Position numbers and translations under genes: made by a program. Of a stretch of 64,000 nt of DNA, positions 22,151 through 30,240 are shown in pieces. The stretch covers positions 109,612-173,611 of the forward strand of contig JBOGOC010000060.1 in assembly GCA_050747525.1 (NCBI GenBank). Reading direction: 5' to 3'. Origin of the DNA: JBOGOC01 sp050747525. GTDB taxonomy: Bacteria; Acidobacteriota; Polarisedimenticolia; JACPZX01; DASXTC01. The first letter of the stretch is position 1, and the number at the start of each line of letters is the position of its first letter. A model generated the notes under the pieces. That model saw only the letters and a list, made by a program, of their open reading frames with translations, made no database searches and was not told the DNA's origin.

Positions 22151-23156
22151 GGGAGGCCTCCACGCACCGCTTCAGGCAGAGCGCCGCCCGCCCCGATGCG
22201 ATCGTCTCGCGCGCCATGCGCGTCCCCTCGCCCAGGTTCGAAGCCATCCCCCACACCCAGGCCAGCGCGCCCGCATTGAGGCAGGCGGCGTCGCGGAAAG
22301 GGCCGTCTTCGCGCCCCTCGACCACGGCGCGCAGGGCGGCCGCGTTGTCGGGAGCGTCACCGCCCCGAAGGTCGTCCACGGGGCGGCTAGCCAGCCCCGC
22401 CTCCTCGGGGGTGAGAGTCATCTCGGTCATCCGGCCGTTTCTCCACGCCACCGCGCGCGTCGGCCCGTGCAGCGCCACTTCGTCCAGGCCGTCGCCGTGC
22501 ACCACCAGCGCCGCCGTGGCCCCCAGCAGGGCCAGCGCGCCGGCCACGGGATGGCAGAGCGACGGATCGGGGACGCCCACCATCTGCACCACCGGGCGGG
22601 CCGGATTCACCAGCGGGCCGAGCAGGTTGAAGAGGGTGCGGGTCCCCAGCTCGCGGCGCACCGGCATGGCGCGCTTCACCGCCTCATGGTAGCTGGGAGC
22701 GAACAGGAAGCAGAGCCCCGTCTCGTCGAGACAGCGGCGCGCCACCTCGGGAGCGGCGTCGATCCGCACACCGAGGTGCTCCAGCACGTCGGCCGAGCCG
22801 CACCGCGACGAGGCCGCCCGATTGCCGTGCTTGGCGATCGGGATCCCCATGGCGGCGGCCACGATGGCCGCGGCCGTGGAGACGTTGAGCGTGCCGGCGC
22901 CGTCTCCTCCGGTTCCGCAGGTGTCGGCGAAGCGGTAGTCGGGCCGGGGGAAGCCGCGCGCTGCGCGCCGCAGAGCGAGCGCGGCGCCCGCGATCTCCTC
23001 GGCCGTCTCCCCGCGCGCCTTGAGGGCGCCCAGGACGCTCGACAGCCCCACGTCGGACCAGCCCCCCGCCAGGAACCGGTCGAAGGCCCTCTCGGCCTCG
23101 TCGCGCGTGAGGCTGCGCCGCGCCAGGATGTCCAGCACGCCGGCCACGGTGCTCAT
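22140..23156 (-). CDS. trpD: Anthranilate phosphoribosyltransferase
   Basis: A 338-aa enzyme that transfers phosphoribose from PRPP to anthranilate. Key motifs: FADTCGTGGDGAGTLNVSTA (PRPP loop), KHGNRAASSRCGSADVLE, and FNLLGPLVNPARP. The start at 23156 (MSTVAGVLDIL) overlaps the trpG stop as ATGA. The glycine-rich loop is intact, so it should be active. The frame is also open far upstream but that is an extension through trpG in another phase. Confidence 0.95.
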   Translation of the reverse strand: MSTVAGVLDILARRSLTRDEAERAFDRFLAGGWSDVGLSSVLGALKARGETAEEIAGAALALRRAARGFPRPDYRFADTCGTGGDGAGTLNVSTAAAIVAAAMGIPIAKHGNRAASSRCGSADVLEHLGVRIDAAPEVARRCLDETGLCFLFAPSYHEAVKRAMPVRRELGTRTLFNLLGPLVNPARPVVQMVGVPDPSLCHPVAGALALLGATAALVVHGDGLDEVALHGPTRAVAWRNGRMTEMTLTPEEAGLASRPVDDLRGGDAPDNAAALRAVVEGREDGPFRDAACLNAGALAWVWGMASNLGEGTRMARETIASGRAALCLKRCVEASHGA

Positions 23157-23749
23157 GGCGCCGCTCCGAGGGCTTCGCGCAGCACGTTGTCGAGCAGGCG
23201 CCCGCCGTGCGGCGTGAGGATCGACTCGGGATGGAACTGCACGCCGAAGAGGGGAAGATCGCGGTGGCGCGCCGCCATCACGATCGACCCGGTCCACGCG
23301 ATGGGCCGCAGCGGCTCGGGAACGGCGTGCGCCGCGAGCGAGTGATAGCGGCCCGCCATGAACGGTGACGGGATCCCGTCGAACAGCGGGTCCCCCTGGT
23401 GATCCACGCGCGAGGCGCGCCCATGGAGGATCGTGCCGGCCGACTCGATGACGCCGCCGAATGCCTCGACCATGGCCTGGTGGCCCAGGCACACCCCCAG
23501 CAGGGGAACGCGCCCGGCCGCCATCCGGACCAGCTCGGGGCAGCACCCCGCGTCGGCGGGGCGCCCCGGGCCGGGCGACATCACCACCAGGCACGGGCCC
23601 GCCGCGGAGCCGGCGCGGTCCAGGACGTGGGCGGCGGACACCGTGTTGCGCCACACCTCCACCTTGCACCCGCGCCGCGCGAACTCGTCCACCAGGTTGA
23701 AGGTGAACGAATCGAAGTTGTCCACCATCACCACGCGCATGGTGGTCAT
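23153..23749 (-). CDS. trpG: Anthranilate synthase component II (glutamine amidotransferase)
   Basis: A 198-aa class I amidotransferase that supplies ammonia to TrpE. N-terminus MRVVMVDNFDSFTFNLV is canonical; oxyanion region SPGPGRPADA; nucleophile Cys in LLGVCLGHQAM; His and Glu in VQFHPESILT. ATG 23749 overlaps the trpE stop (ATGA). The second Met (23740) would give the canonical N-terminus without the first three residues and cannot be excluded. Confidence 0.95.
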   Translation of the reverse strand: MTTMRVVMVDNFDSFTFNLVDEFARRGCKVEVWRNTVSAAHVLDRAGSAAGPCLVVMSPGPGRPADAGCCPELVRMAAGRVPLLGVCLGHQAMVEAFGGVIESAGTILHGRASRVDHQGDPLFDGIPSPFMAGRYHSLAAHAVPEPLRPIAWTGSIVMAARHRDLPLFGVQFHPESILTPHGGRLLDNVLREALGAAP

Positions 23750-25296
23750 CGGAGCGCGGCCTCCGTGGTGAGGGCGCCCAGCACGCCCGCGGCCTTGCGC
23801 CTGGTCTCGAGCGCCTCTGTTTCCGGATCGGAATCGAGCACCACGCCCGCTCCCGCGCGCACCCGGGCCAGGCCATCGGCCACGAGGGCGGAGCGGATCA
23901 CGATCCCGGTGTCGAAGCCTCCGTCGGCCGTCAGGAACCCCACCGCGCCTCCGTAGGGCCCGCGCCGCGTGGTCTCGTGCTCGCGCAGCAGCTGCGCCGC
24001 GCGGATCTTGGGGGCGCCCACCAGCGTCCCCATGTTGAGGGTGGCCGCGTAGGCGTGCAGGGGGTCGAGCCCCTCGTCCAGCTCGCCCGTCACCTCGGAG
24101 ACCAGGTGCATGACGTGGGGATACCGCTCCACGGTCAGCAGGCGCGCCACGCCGCGTGTCCCGGACCGGCTCACGCGGGCCACGTCGTTGCGCGCCAGGT
24201 CCACCAGCATGAGGTGCTCGGCCAGCTCCTTGGTGTCGGTGAGCAGAGCCGCCTGGAGCCGGGCGTCCAGCTCGGGGTCCTGCGCGTTTCCCGAGCGGCC
24301 CCGCGGGAAGGTCCCGGCGATGGGGCGGATGGTCACGCGCCGCGAGAAAGGGTCCACGCGCAGGGCGGTCTCGGGCGAGGCGCCGAACAGCGTGAAGTCC
24401 GGCGCCCGGACGTAGAACCTGTAAGGGGCCGGATCCGCCTCCCACAGCCGCAGGCAGGCGGCGAAGGGATCCTGGCACGGCGTGGAGAAGGTGCGCGATG
24501 GGACGATCTGGAAAACGTCTCCCGCGACCACGTGCTGCTGCAGGCGCCGCACGAGCTCCGCGAACTGAGCGTCCGTGACGTCGACGCTCACCGGCGAGGC
24601 GGGTGCCGCCCCCGGGTCGGGCGGGGCCCCGCGCGCCGCCACGTCCTCGGCCAGCCGCGCCAGCCGATCCACGTCGCGCATCGCGTCGTTGTAGAGAGCG
24701 GACGAGTCCCCATCTCCCACCACCAGCGCCACTGTCGTGGTGACGCCTCGGTCGTGATCCACGATGAACAGCCGGTCGGGGATCCAGGCCACGTACTGCG
24801 GGAATCCCATGTCGTCGGAACGCGGCGGCGGAAGCGGCTCGATCAGGTCGACCAGGTCGTAGGCGAACACGCCCAGGGCCAGGTAGCTCAGCGGGTCGGG
24901 CCGGCCGGCCAGCCGCGATCGCAGGATGGCGGAGCGCAGAGGATCCAGCGGGCCGGGGGCGAGCAGGCGCGCGCGGTCGTCCAGCTCCAGCCCGTGCGCG
25001 GACCGGGGATCACCCTCCGGCGGGACGGGCAGGAACGGCATCAAGGCCTGGCCGTTGGGCGTGAGCGGATCGATGCGCACCACGCCGTCGCGGCAGCAGA
25101 GGCGCAGCATGCTGCGCGCCACGATAAGGCTGCGCCGCCGCGATCCCCCGCCTCCCTCGGCCCAGTCGAACGCCATCGTGTCGGGCCGCAGGCCACCTTC
25201 GCTGATCGCCCCGAGCAGGGCGAGCGGGTGGGGCGCGCCGGACACGCGGCGCGTGAGCGGGAGGATCTCCCCACGGGATGGAGACTCCGCTCTCAC
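23746..25296 (-). CDS. trpE: Anthranilate synthase component I
   Basis: A 516-aa chorismate-binding enzyme making anthranilate with TrpG. The C-terminal domain keeps GDVFQIVPSRTF, ETALRVD, RPIAGTFPRG, LVDLARNDVARV, SEVTGELDEG, GTLVGAPKIRA and the final RAGAGVVLDSDPETE. The start is GTG 25296, overlapping the aroF stop as GTGA, after GGAGG. In the N-terminal domain the usual tryptophan-binding LLES motif is not seen; the corresponding stretch reads DTMAFDWAEGG. This may mean altered feedback inhibition, but the N-terminal domain is variable. Confidence 0.92.
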   Translation of the reverse strand: MRAESPSRGEILPLTRRVSGAPHPLALLGAISEGGLRPDTMAFDWAEGGGGSRRRSLIVARSMLRLCCRDGVVRIDPLTPNGQALMPFLPVPPEGDPRSAHGLELDDRARLLAPGPLDPLRSAILRSRLAGRPDPLSYLALGVFAYDLVDLIEPLPPPRSDDMGFPQYVAWIPDRLFIVDHDRGVTTTVALVVGDGDSSALYNDAMRDVDRLARLAEDVAARGAPPDPGAAPASPVSVDVTDAQFAELVRRLQQHVVAGDVFQIVPSRTFSTPCQDPFAACLRLWEADPAPYRFYVRAPDFTLFGASPETALRVDPFSRRVTIRPIAGTFPRGRSGNAQDPELDARLQAALLTDTKELAEHLMLVDLARNDVARVSRSGTRGVARLLTVERYPHVMHLVSEVTGELDEGLDPLHAYAATLNMGTLVGAPKIRAAQLLREHETTRRGPYGGAVGFLTADGGFDTGIVIRSALVADGLARVRAGAGVVLDSDPETEALETRRKAAGVLGALTTEAALR

Positions 25297-26330
25297 GACA
25301 CCTCCGTGGAGGCGTGCGCGAGCCGCCGGCCCGCGGCGGCGGCGAAGGGGCCAAGCTCCTTCATGAGCGCGGCGAACTGGGCGGGGAAGAGCGACTGCTG
25401 TCCGTCGGAGAGGGCCTCCTCCGGGTTGCAGTGGACCTCGATGAGCAGCCCGTCCGCCCCGCAGGCGGCCGCGGCCATGGCCATGGGTGGCACCAGGTCG
25501 CGCGCGCCGGTGCCGTGGGACGGATCCACGATCACGGGAAGGTGGCTGCGGCGCTTGATGAAGGGGATGGCGCTCAGATCCAGTGTGTTGCGGGTGGCCG
25601 TCTCGAAGGTCTTGATCCCCCGTTCGCACAGCACCACGTGAGGGTTCCCCTCGGCCAGGATGTACTCCGCGGCCAGCAGCAGGTCCTCGATGCGCGCGGC
25701 CATGCCCCGCTTGAGGACCACGGGCTTGCGGCTGTGCCCCAGCTCCTTGAGCAGCCGGAAATTCTGCATGTTGCGCGCGCCGCATTGGAAAGCGTCCGCG
25801 TGCCGCTCCACCAGCTCCACGTCCGCCACCTCGACCACCTCGGTGACGCACGGCATGCCCAGGGCGTCCGCGGTCTCGCGCAGGATCTCCAGCCCCTCGC
25901 GCCCCAGGCCCTGGAACGCGTAGGGGCTGGTGCGCGGCTTGAAGGCCCCCCCGCGCAGGATGGAGGCCCCCGCCTGCCGCACCGACTCCGCGGTGCGCCG
26001 GGTCTGAGCGCGGCTCTCGACCGCGCAGGGCCCCGCGATCACCACGAAGTCCGTGGCGCCGATCGGCACGCCCCCGACGCTCACCACCGTGTCGTGCGGG
26101 TGGAACTCGCGGCTCACCAGCTTCCAGGGGGCCAGGATGCGCTGCACCGACTCGACGGCGGGATGGCTCTCCAGGTGAAGCTGCTCGAGGACCCGCTCGT
26201 CCCCCAGGGCTCCCAGGACCACCCGCTCGGTCCCCGGCATGTGCAGCGGCCTCAGGCCGAGCGCCTCTATGCGGCCGAGGATCTCCCGGGCTTCGGCCGG
26301 GGTGGCCGACGGTCTGAGCACGATGATCAT
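25293..26330 (-). CDS. aroF: 3-deoxy-7-phosphoheptulonate (DAHP) synthase, type I-beta with N-terminal regulatory domain
   Basis: A 345-aa first enzyme of the shikimate pathway (PEP + erythrose-4-phosphate to DAHP). Residues 1-75 form the ferredoxin-like regulatory domain found in Thermotoga-type enzymes (MIIVLRPSATPAEAREIL). The barrel has VIAGPCAVES, LRGGAFKPRTSPYAFQG, GARNMQNFRLLKELG, KPVVLKRGMA, CERGIKTFE, PVIVDPSHGTG and EVHCNPEEALSDGQQSL. Being first in the trp operon and behind a Trp attenuator, it is probably the Trp-regulated isoenzyme. Its Shine-Dalgarno (AGAGGGGG) lies just after the attenuator. Confidence 0.93.
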   Translation of the reverse strand: MIIVLRPSATPAEAREILGRIEALGLRPLHMPGTERVVLGALGDERVLEQLHLESHPAVESVQRILAPWKLVSREFHPHDTVVSVGGVPIGATDFVVIAGPCAVESRAQTRRTAESVRQAGASILRGGAFKPRTSPYAFQGLGREGLEILRETADALGMPCVTEVVEVADVELVERHADAFQCGARNMQNFRLLKELGHSRKPVVLKRGMAARIEDLLLAAEYILAEGNPHVVLCERGIKTFETATRNTLDLSAIPFIKRRSHLPVIVDPSHGTGARDLVPPMAMAAAACGADGLLIEVHCNPEEALSDGQQSLFPAQFAALMKELGPFAAAAGRRLAHASTEVS

Positions 26331-26354
26331 GTGTCCCCCTCTGCGCGTGAACGC

Positions 26355-26389
26355 AAAAAAAAGCCCGTCGCGGGTCGCCGCGGCGGGCT
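26355..26389 (-). terminator. trp attenuator terminator hairpin (3:4)
   Basis: Minus-strand RNA: AGCCCG (26384-26389) pairs with CGGGCU (26362-26367), an inner CGCGG/CCGCG stem stacks within, and eight U residues follow (26355-26362). It ends about 25 bases before the aroF ATG, so termination would block the whole operon. Confidence 0.85.
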
Positions 26390-26445
26390 CGATTCGGGTC
26401 TCGCTTGGAATGGCTGCTTACATGACGGACCCTGGCCCACCGCGG
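26378..26445 (-). promoter_or_regulatory. trp antiterminator pairing (2:3)
   Basis: Segment CCGCGGTGGGC (26435-26445) can pair over 11 bp (one G-U) with GCCCGCCGCGG (26378-26388), which is the 5' arm of the terminator. A competing 1:2 hairpin uses CCTGGC (26456-26461), within the Trp codons, and GCCAGG (26431-26436). This is the classic mutually exclusive set of ribosome-mediated attenuation. Confidence 0.75.
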
Positions 26446-26495
26446 CTCTCGCCACGCCAGGCCCACCAGCTCGACAGGGAACGAGGAAACGTCAT
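26418..26495 (-). CDS. trpL: trp leader peptide (25 aa, three Trp codons)
   Basis: A 25-codon reading frame, ATG 26495 to TAA 26418, with Trp at residues 10, 11 and 13 (SSWWAWRG). It is followed by overlapping antiterminator and terminator hairpins before aroF. No Shine-Dalgarno precedes the ATG, and the predicted transcription start coincides with the A of ATG, so the leader is probably leaderless, as reported for trpL in Sinorhizobium. When charged tRNA-Trp is scarce the ribosome should stall on the Trp codons and allow 2:3 pairing. Confidence 0.8.
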   Translation of the reverse strand: MTFPRSLSSWWAWRGESRGGPGSVM

Positions 26496-26501
26496 GAGGA
26501 A

Positions 26502-26530
26502 CTTCTACAACGAGGAGCGGGATCTGTCAA
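26502..26530 (-). promoter_or_regulatory. Candidate sigma-70 promoter of aroF-trp operon
   Basis: Minus strand: TTGACA (26525-26530), 17-base spacer, TAGAAG (26502-26507). A start 7 bases later falls at 26495, the A of the trpL ATG, supporting a leaderless leader transcript. The -35 is a perfect consensus match. Confidence 0.65.
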
Positions 26531-26548
26531 GGTGGAATCCAGCCCGGG

Positions 26549-27214
26549 CTATCGCCGCTCCCAGGTGGCCCGAAGGTCGCGCGTGGTCTGCTCCACCAGG
26601 GATTCCACCAGGTCGCCGTAGGCGGCCTCGGGATCGCCGGCGTCGAACGCGAAGCCGTGCCCGCTCAGCACGCTCACCTGGCCCACGGACTGCGTGGCCC
26701 GGCCGGATGAGCTCCAGAGGGAGGCGCCGGTGGCGGCCTCGTACAGACGCACGTCCAGCGTGGCGTCCACGGTCGCGGTGACGTCGCCTCCCTTGAGCGA
26801 GGCGAACACCCGGATGTCGGGGCGGACGTCGGACACCGTGAGGTCGCCCACCACGATGGTGCGCAAGCCGTGCTGGCGGCCCAGCGCCCGGAAGGTCTCC
26901 GCATCCCAGCGATCGCGCCCCACGCTGCGCAGCGCGTCCTTCTTGGAGCCGAGCTCCACGATGCGCACCAGGCCCTGATCCTGACGAGCCCATTCGACGA
27001 ACTTGGCCGTGGTGAGCGGCCCCAGCTCGCCGTTGGATGGTGAGCCGAAGTCCACCACGCCGATCAGCTCGTGGGCGGTCAGATCCACGCGAGGCTCTAT
27101 CCGGATGGTCTGGACGTGCTGCGCGGGGGGCCGATGGGAGCATCCGGCGGCGGCGCCCAGCAGAACGACGGCCATCAGGAAAACGGGGCGGTGCTTCGTC
27201 CACGACCTCATCAT
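26549..27214 (-). CDS. Lipoprotein with CsgG/LpoB-like architecture, function unknown
   Basis: A 221-aa lipoprotein: MMRSWTKHRPVFLMAVVLLG then lipobox GAAAGC (Cys25). The mature part alternates strands and helices in a pattern seen in CsgG- or LpoB-like lipoproteins: IGVVDFGSPSNGELG, LVRIVELGSKKDALRS, GLRTIVVGDLTVSD, TVDATLDVRLYEAATG, GDLVESLVEQTTRDLRA. The two ATGs at 27214 and 27211 follow AGGAGG. It ends 20 bases before the trp promoter. The family assignment is tentative; an envelope role is likely. Confidence 0.6.
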   Translation of the reverse strand: MMRSWTKHRPVFLMAVVLLGAAAGCSHRPPAQHVQTIRIEPRVDLTAHELIGVVDFGSPSNGELGPLTTAKFVEWARQDQGLVRIVELGSKKDALRSVGRDRWDAETFRALGRQHGLRTIVVGDLTVSDVRPDIRVFASLKGGDVTATVDATLDVRLYEAATGASLWSSSGRATQSVGQVSVLSGHGFAFDAGDPEAAYGDLVESLVEQTTRDLRATWERR

Positions 27215-27325
27215 GAAAATCCTCCTGGGTGGGTGCGCGCGCAGCCCACCAGAAGCTAGGTTCGCTGCGCGAGACGGACAACCGGATGGATGTTGCGGGA
27301 GGCGGGCGCTTCGGGATCGACGGCT

Positions 27326-27353
27326 TTGACAAGAGAAAGCCTGAACTTACATT
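27326..27353 (+). promoter_or_regulatory. Candidate sigma-70 promoter of kinase-FHA operon
   Basis: TTGACA (27326-27331), 16-base spacer, TACATT (27348-27353); start about 28 bases before the kinase ATG. Confidence 0.5.
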
Positions 27354-27387
27354 GCTGCTCATCCCGCTTGTGTGGAGACCCGCATCC

Positions 27388-28938
27388 ATGAGCGCATTCC
27401 GGTTTCTCCAGAAAGTCGGCATTCTCGGCGGTGGGCGCACGCGCAAGCGCCGCCCGCGCGCAGCGAGCTCGTCGAGCGGCAAGATCGGCGGGCGCTACGT
27501 GCTCCAGGAGGCGATCGGCCGCGGCGCCGTGGGCGAGGTCTGGCACGCGGAAGACCCGCTCATCGGACGCAGCGTGGCCATCAAGCTTCTGAACGTGCCG
27601 GCCGGAGCGGCGGGACGGCAGAAGGCCGAATGGGAGGCCCGGTTCGTGCGCGAGGCGCGCGCGGCCGGAGCGCTCTCGCATCCCAACATCGTGACCGTGC
27701 ACGACGTGGGGTTGGCCGAGGACGGGCGGCCCTACATCGTCATGGAGCTCGTGGACGGCTCCAGCATGGAGGCCATCCTCAAGGAGGGGCCGGTCGATGA
27801 GCGCACGGCGCTGGTCTGGGGCGCCCAGATCGCCGAGGCGCTCGACGCGGCGCACCGCCAGGGGATCGTCCATCGCGACATCAAGCCGGCCAACGTGCTG
27901 GTGGACGCCGAGGGGCGAGCCCGCATAGCCGACTTCGGCATCGCGCGGCTGTCCGAATCCGATCTCACGCACGCGGGGCTGTTCCTGGGCTCTCCCGCCT
28001 TCTCTTCCCCGGAGCAGATCCGCGGCGCCCCCCTGGACGGCCGGTCGGATCTTTTCTCGCTGGGCGCGGTGCTCTACGCGCTGCTGTCGGGTGAGCGACC
28101 CTTTCAGGGAGAGGACCTCTCCAGCCTCGCCTACGCCATCGTTCAGGTCGAGCCGGCGCCTCTGACGCGCCGCGGGCGGCGCCTCTCTATCGCCACGGAG
28201 GCGGTCATCTTCAAGGCGCTGGAGAAGGAACCGGCGGCCCGGTACAAGAGCGCGTGCGACCTGGCCGAAGATCTGCGCGAGATCGCGGCCGGCCGGCCTC
28301 CACGGCACGTCAAGCTCCCGGAAACCCTCGAGGACACCGTGCAGACGGGCGAGATCGCGCCGGTCGAGAGGAAGCGCAAGTCCGTTCCCGTCGCGTCGGG
28401 CCACTCCCGCCTGGGCTCGGCCATCGCCCTGGCGGTGGCCGTGCTGATGGCGGTGGGGGCGGCCATGGTGGTGGGGCATCTGGTCAGCGGTCCGGGCTCC
28501 CCGGTCCTGCCTGGCTCCCGGGGGACCGCGAACCAGCCGTCCACCGTGGCCGGAATGGGCACGCCGTCGGCGCGCGGCTCCGAATGGGACGCGGGCCCCT
28601 CGGCGGCCCTGGTCGAGGTGCGCTTCGTTCACGATCTTCCGGAAGGCGTGGTGTCGATCTGGTCTGGCAAGAGGCGGCTCTTGAGAGCCACGATCACGCC
28701 CTCCGTGCCCGGCATGTTCGACATGGCCACGGTGTCCTGGACCCTGCACATGCCCGAGGGACACCACCCCTTTCGCGTGAAAGTGGTGAGCCTTCGGGAC
28801 AACATCGAGCTCGTGGAGCGGTTCGAGCGGACGGTGGAGCAGGAACGGCCCGCGCGGATGAACGTGCGGATGAGGAGCCGTCCGTCTCCACGGCTCGAGA
28901 TTCACTGGAACAGCGACGCAGCAGGAGGTGCATCATGA
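27388..28938 (+). CDS. Membrane Ser/Thr protein kinase (PknB-type) with extracytoplasmic domain
   Basis: A 516-aa kinase. Basic N-terminal region (RTRKRRPRAASSSSG), kinase domain about 35-305 with IGRGAVGEVWHAED, Lys66 (SVAIKLL), HRDIKPANV (Asp164), ADFGIAR (Asp182) and GSPAFSSPEQ, one TM helix about 343-366, then a 150-aa outer domain without PASTA or propeller repeats. All catalytic residues are present. The start at 27388 is chosen over an upstream in-frame codon because the candidate promoter lies between them. It is translationally coupled (ATGA) to an FHA-domain gene, a natural phospho-Thr reader or substrate. Confidence 0.88.
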   Translation: MSAFRFLQKVGILGGGRTRKRRPRAASSSSGKIGGRYVLQEAIGRGAVGEVWHAEDPLIGRSVAIKLLNVPAGAAGRQKAEWEARFVREARAAGALSHPNIVTVHDVGLAEDGRPYIVMELVDGSSMEAILKEGPVDERTALVWGAQIAEALDAAHRQGIVHRDIKPANVLVDAEGRARIADFGIARLSESDLTHAGLFLGSPAFSSPEQIRGAPLDGRSDLFSLGAVLYALLSGERPFQGEDLSSLAYAIVQVEPAPLTRRGRRLSIATEAVIFKALEKEPAARYKSACDLAEDLREIAAGRPPRHVKLPETLEDTVQTGEIAPVERKRKSVPVASGHSRLGSAIALAVAVLMAVGAAMVVGHLVSGPGSPVLPGSRGTANQPSTVAGMGTPSARGSEWDAGPSAALVEVRFVHDLPEGVVSIWSGKRRLLRATITPSVPGMFDMATVSWTLHMPEGHHPFRVKVVSLRDNIELVERFERTVEQERPARMNVRMRSRPSPRLEIHWNSDAAGGAS

Positions 28939-29345
28939 GCCGCAAGGAGGATCAAGCCACCACCACCCGTCTCGATGAGCAGATGCATCGGCCGCGCCTC
29001 AAGGAAGGGATCGTCCCCGAGGACACGCGCGTGTACGTGCGCGTGATGGCGGGCCCGGACAAGGGGAAGGTCTTCGACCTGTCGAAAGGGGGCTCCTACG
29101 TCATCGGTCGCCGGAAGGGAGACATTCCCCTGTCGGACGACAAGGTCTCCAACCGGCATGCCGAGATGAAGATCCTCGGGCCCGAGGCCTACTTCGTGGT
29201 CGACCTGGCCAGCACCAACGGCACGTTCGTCAATGGACGGCGCGTCGATCGGCAGCAGCTGAACGGTGGCGAGGAGATCCGCGTGGGAGACACGCTGCTG
29301 CAGCTCTCGGTCATCGAGAAGAGCCGGCCCGTGTCGAGGTTCTAG
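28935..29345 (+). CDS. FHA-domain protein, probable kinase partner
   Basis: A 136-aa cytosolic protein with a forkhead-associated domain in the C-terminal 100 residues: YVIGRRKGDIPLSDDKVSNRHAEM, VVDLASTNGTFVNGRRV and GEEIRVGDTLLQLSVIE. The key phospho-Thr-binding residues (Gly-Arg, Ser-x-x-His, Asn-Gly) are present. The N-terminal tail has a Thr cluster (DQATTTRLDEQ), a layout like GarA/OdhI, where a kinase phosphorylates the tail and the FHA domain then folds back. The ATG overlaps the kinase stop and follows GGAGGTG. Confidence 0.85.
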   Translation: MSRKEDQATTTRLDEQMHRPRLKEGIVPEDTRVYVRVMAGPDKGKVFDLSKGGSYVIGRRKGDIPLSDDKVSNRHAEMKILGPEAYFVVDLASTNGTFVNGRRVDRQQLNGGEEIRVGDTLLQLSVIEKSRPVSRF

Positions 29346-30196
29346 CCCGGACCCGCGGGGATGCGGAACAGATGGATCGACTGATCCTTCCTGGAGCAGC
29401 GCTCGGGTTGCCCGGGCTTCTTCCGATCGGAGACGGCCACCAGCGTGTCGTGTGACAGCCAGGCGATCCCCTCGACGTTGCCGTAGGCCTTCCCGGGGAA
29501 GCGGTAGACGGCTTCGGAGCCGCGCACGATGACGCGCGCGCGCTCGTCGACCTGAGCCACCCACACACGCTTGGACGCCTGCGAGAGCAGAGCGAGCCGT
29601 TCATCGCGGTACGAGATGGCGGCATAGTCCTCGAACTCGGCCGACCTGGGGAGGCGGACCCGGTGCGAGCGCTCCCACCCGCCACCCTTCGCCCGGGTGA
29701 AGGCGTCGATGCGCGCGCCGCCTCGTTTGGCCTCCGTGCCGAGGTTCCCTTCGCACAGCGCGAAGAGGTACTCCCTGCCCCTGAGCCGCACGTGGGCCAG
29801 CCCTTCCAAGCCCTTGTTCTCGCTGACCAGCCGCGTGCTCAACGGAGTGCAGGCGATGAATCGTTGGGCGGCATCGTACTCGGCGACGAAGCCGCGGAAC
29901 TGCCCGTCGACATCCTCCAGCGCCTCGACGAGGCAGAAGACGCGCTTCCCCTTTCGGTCGACCGCGATGTCCTCGAAGCCCGAGCCGAGGCTCGGCGTCA
30001 TGAAGAACCGGTTCGCGCCGCGCCACTCCAGGGAGAGGTCGATGCGAGCGACCCGGTTCAGGTTGTCGAAAACCACGAGGGCGGTCTGGTCGTCCAGAAG
30101 CGCGACCCCACTGGCCTCGAGCGGGGCGCGTGATCTCCTGCCCGGCAGCAGGCGTTCGAGCTTCGCTTCGCGGACCAACTCGAGCTTGGGGGACAT
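29342..30196 (-). CDS. SdiA-regulated / phytase-esterase-like beta-propeller protein
   Basis: A 284-aa protein without a signal peptide, built of repeated strands: GVALLDDQTALVVFDNLNRV, GFEDIAVDRKGKRVFCLVE, KGLEGLAHVRLRGREYLFALCEG, YAAISYRDERLALLSQ, GIAWLSHDTLVAVSDRKK. This matches propellers of the 'SdiA-regulated' or 'esterase-like activity of phytase' type. Catalytic activity unknown. It converges on the FHA gene with a 4-bp end overlap. A truncated copy of its 5' end and upstream region occurs at 37354-37514, about 90 % identical. Confidence 0.6.
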   Translation of the reverse strand: MSPKLELVREAKLERLLPGRRSRAPLEASGVALLDDQTALVVFDNLNRVARIDLSLEWRGANRFFMTPSLGSGFEDIAVDRKGKRVFCLVEALEDVDGQFRGFVAEYDAAQRFIACTPLSTRLVSENKGLEGLAHVRLRGREYLFALCEGNLGTEAKRGGARIDAFTRAKGGGWERSHRVRLPRSAEFEDYAAISYRDERLALLSQASKRVWVAQVDERARVIVRGSEAVYRFPGKAYGNVEGIAWLSHDTLVAVSDRKKPGQPERCSRKDQSIHLFRIPAGPG

Positions 30197-30237
30197 CAGC
30201 GCAGGTTACCAGAACCGTCCGCGCGTCCGATGTCCCT
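30077..30237. repeat. Direct repeat, copy 1 (5' end of propeller gene plus leader)
   Basis: About 161 bp present again at 37354-37514 in the same orientation with roughly ten substitutions (mostly C/T) and a few one-base indels. It covers the first 40 codons of the propeller gene and about 40 bp upstream. Confidence 0.85.
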
Positions 30238-30240
30238 TCA

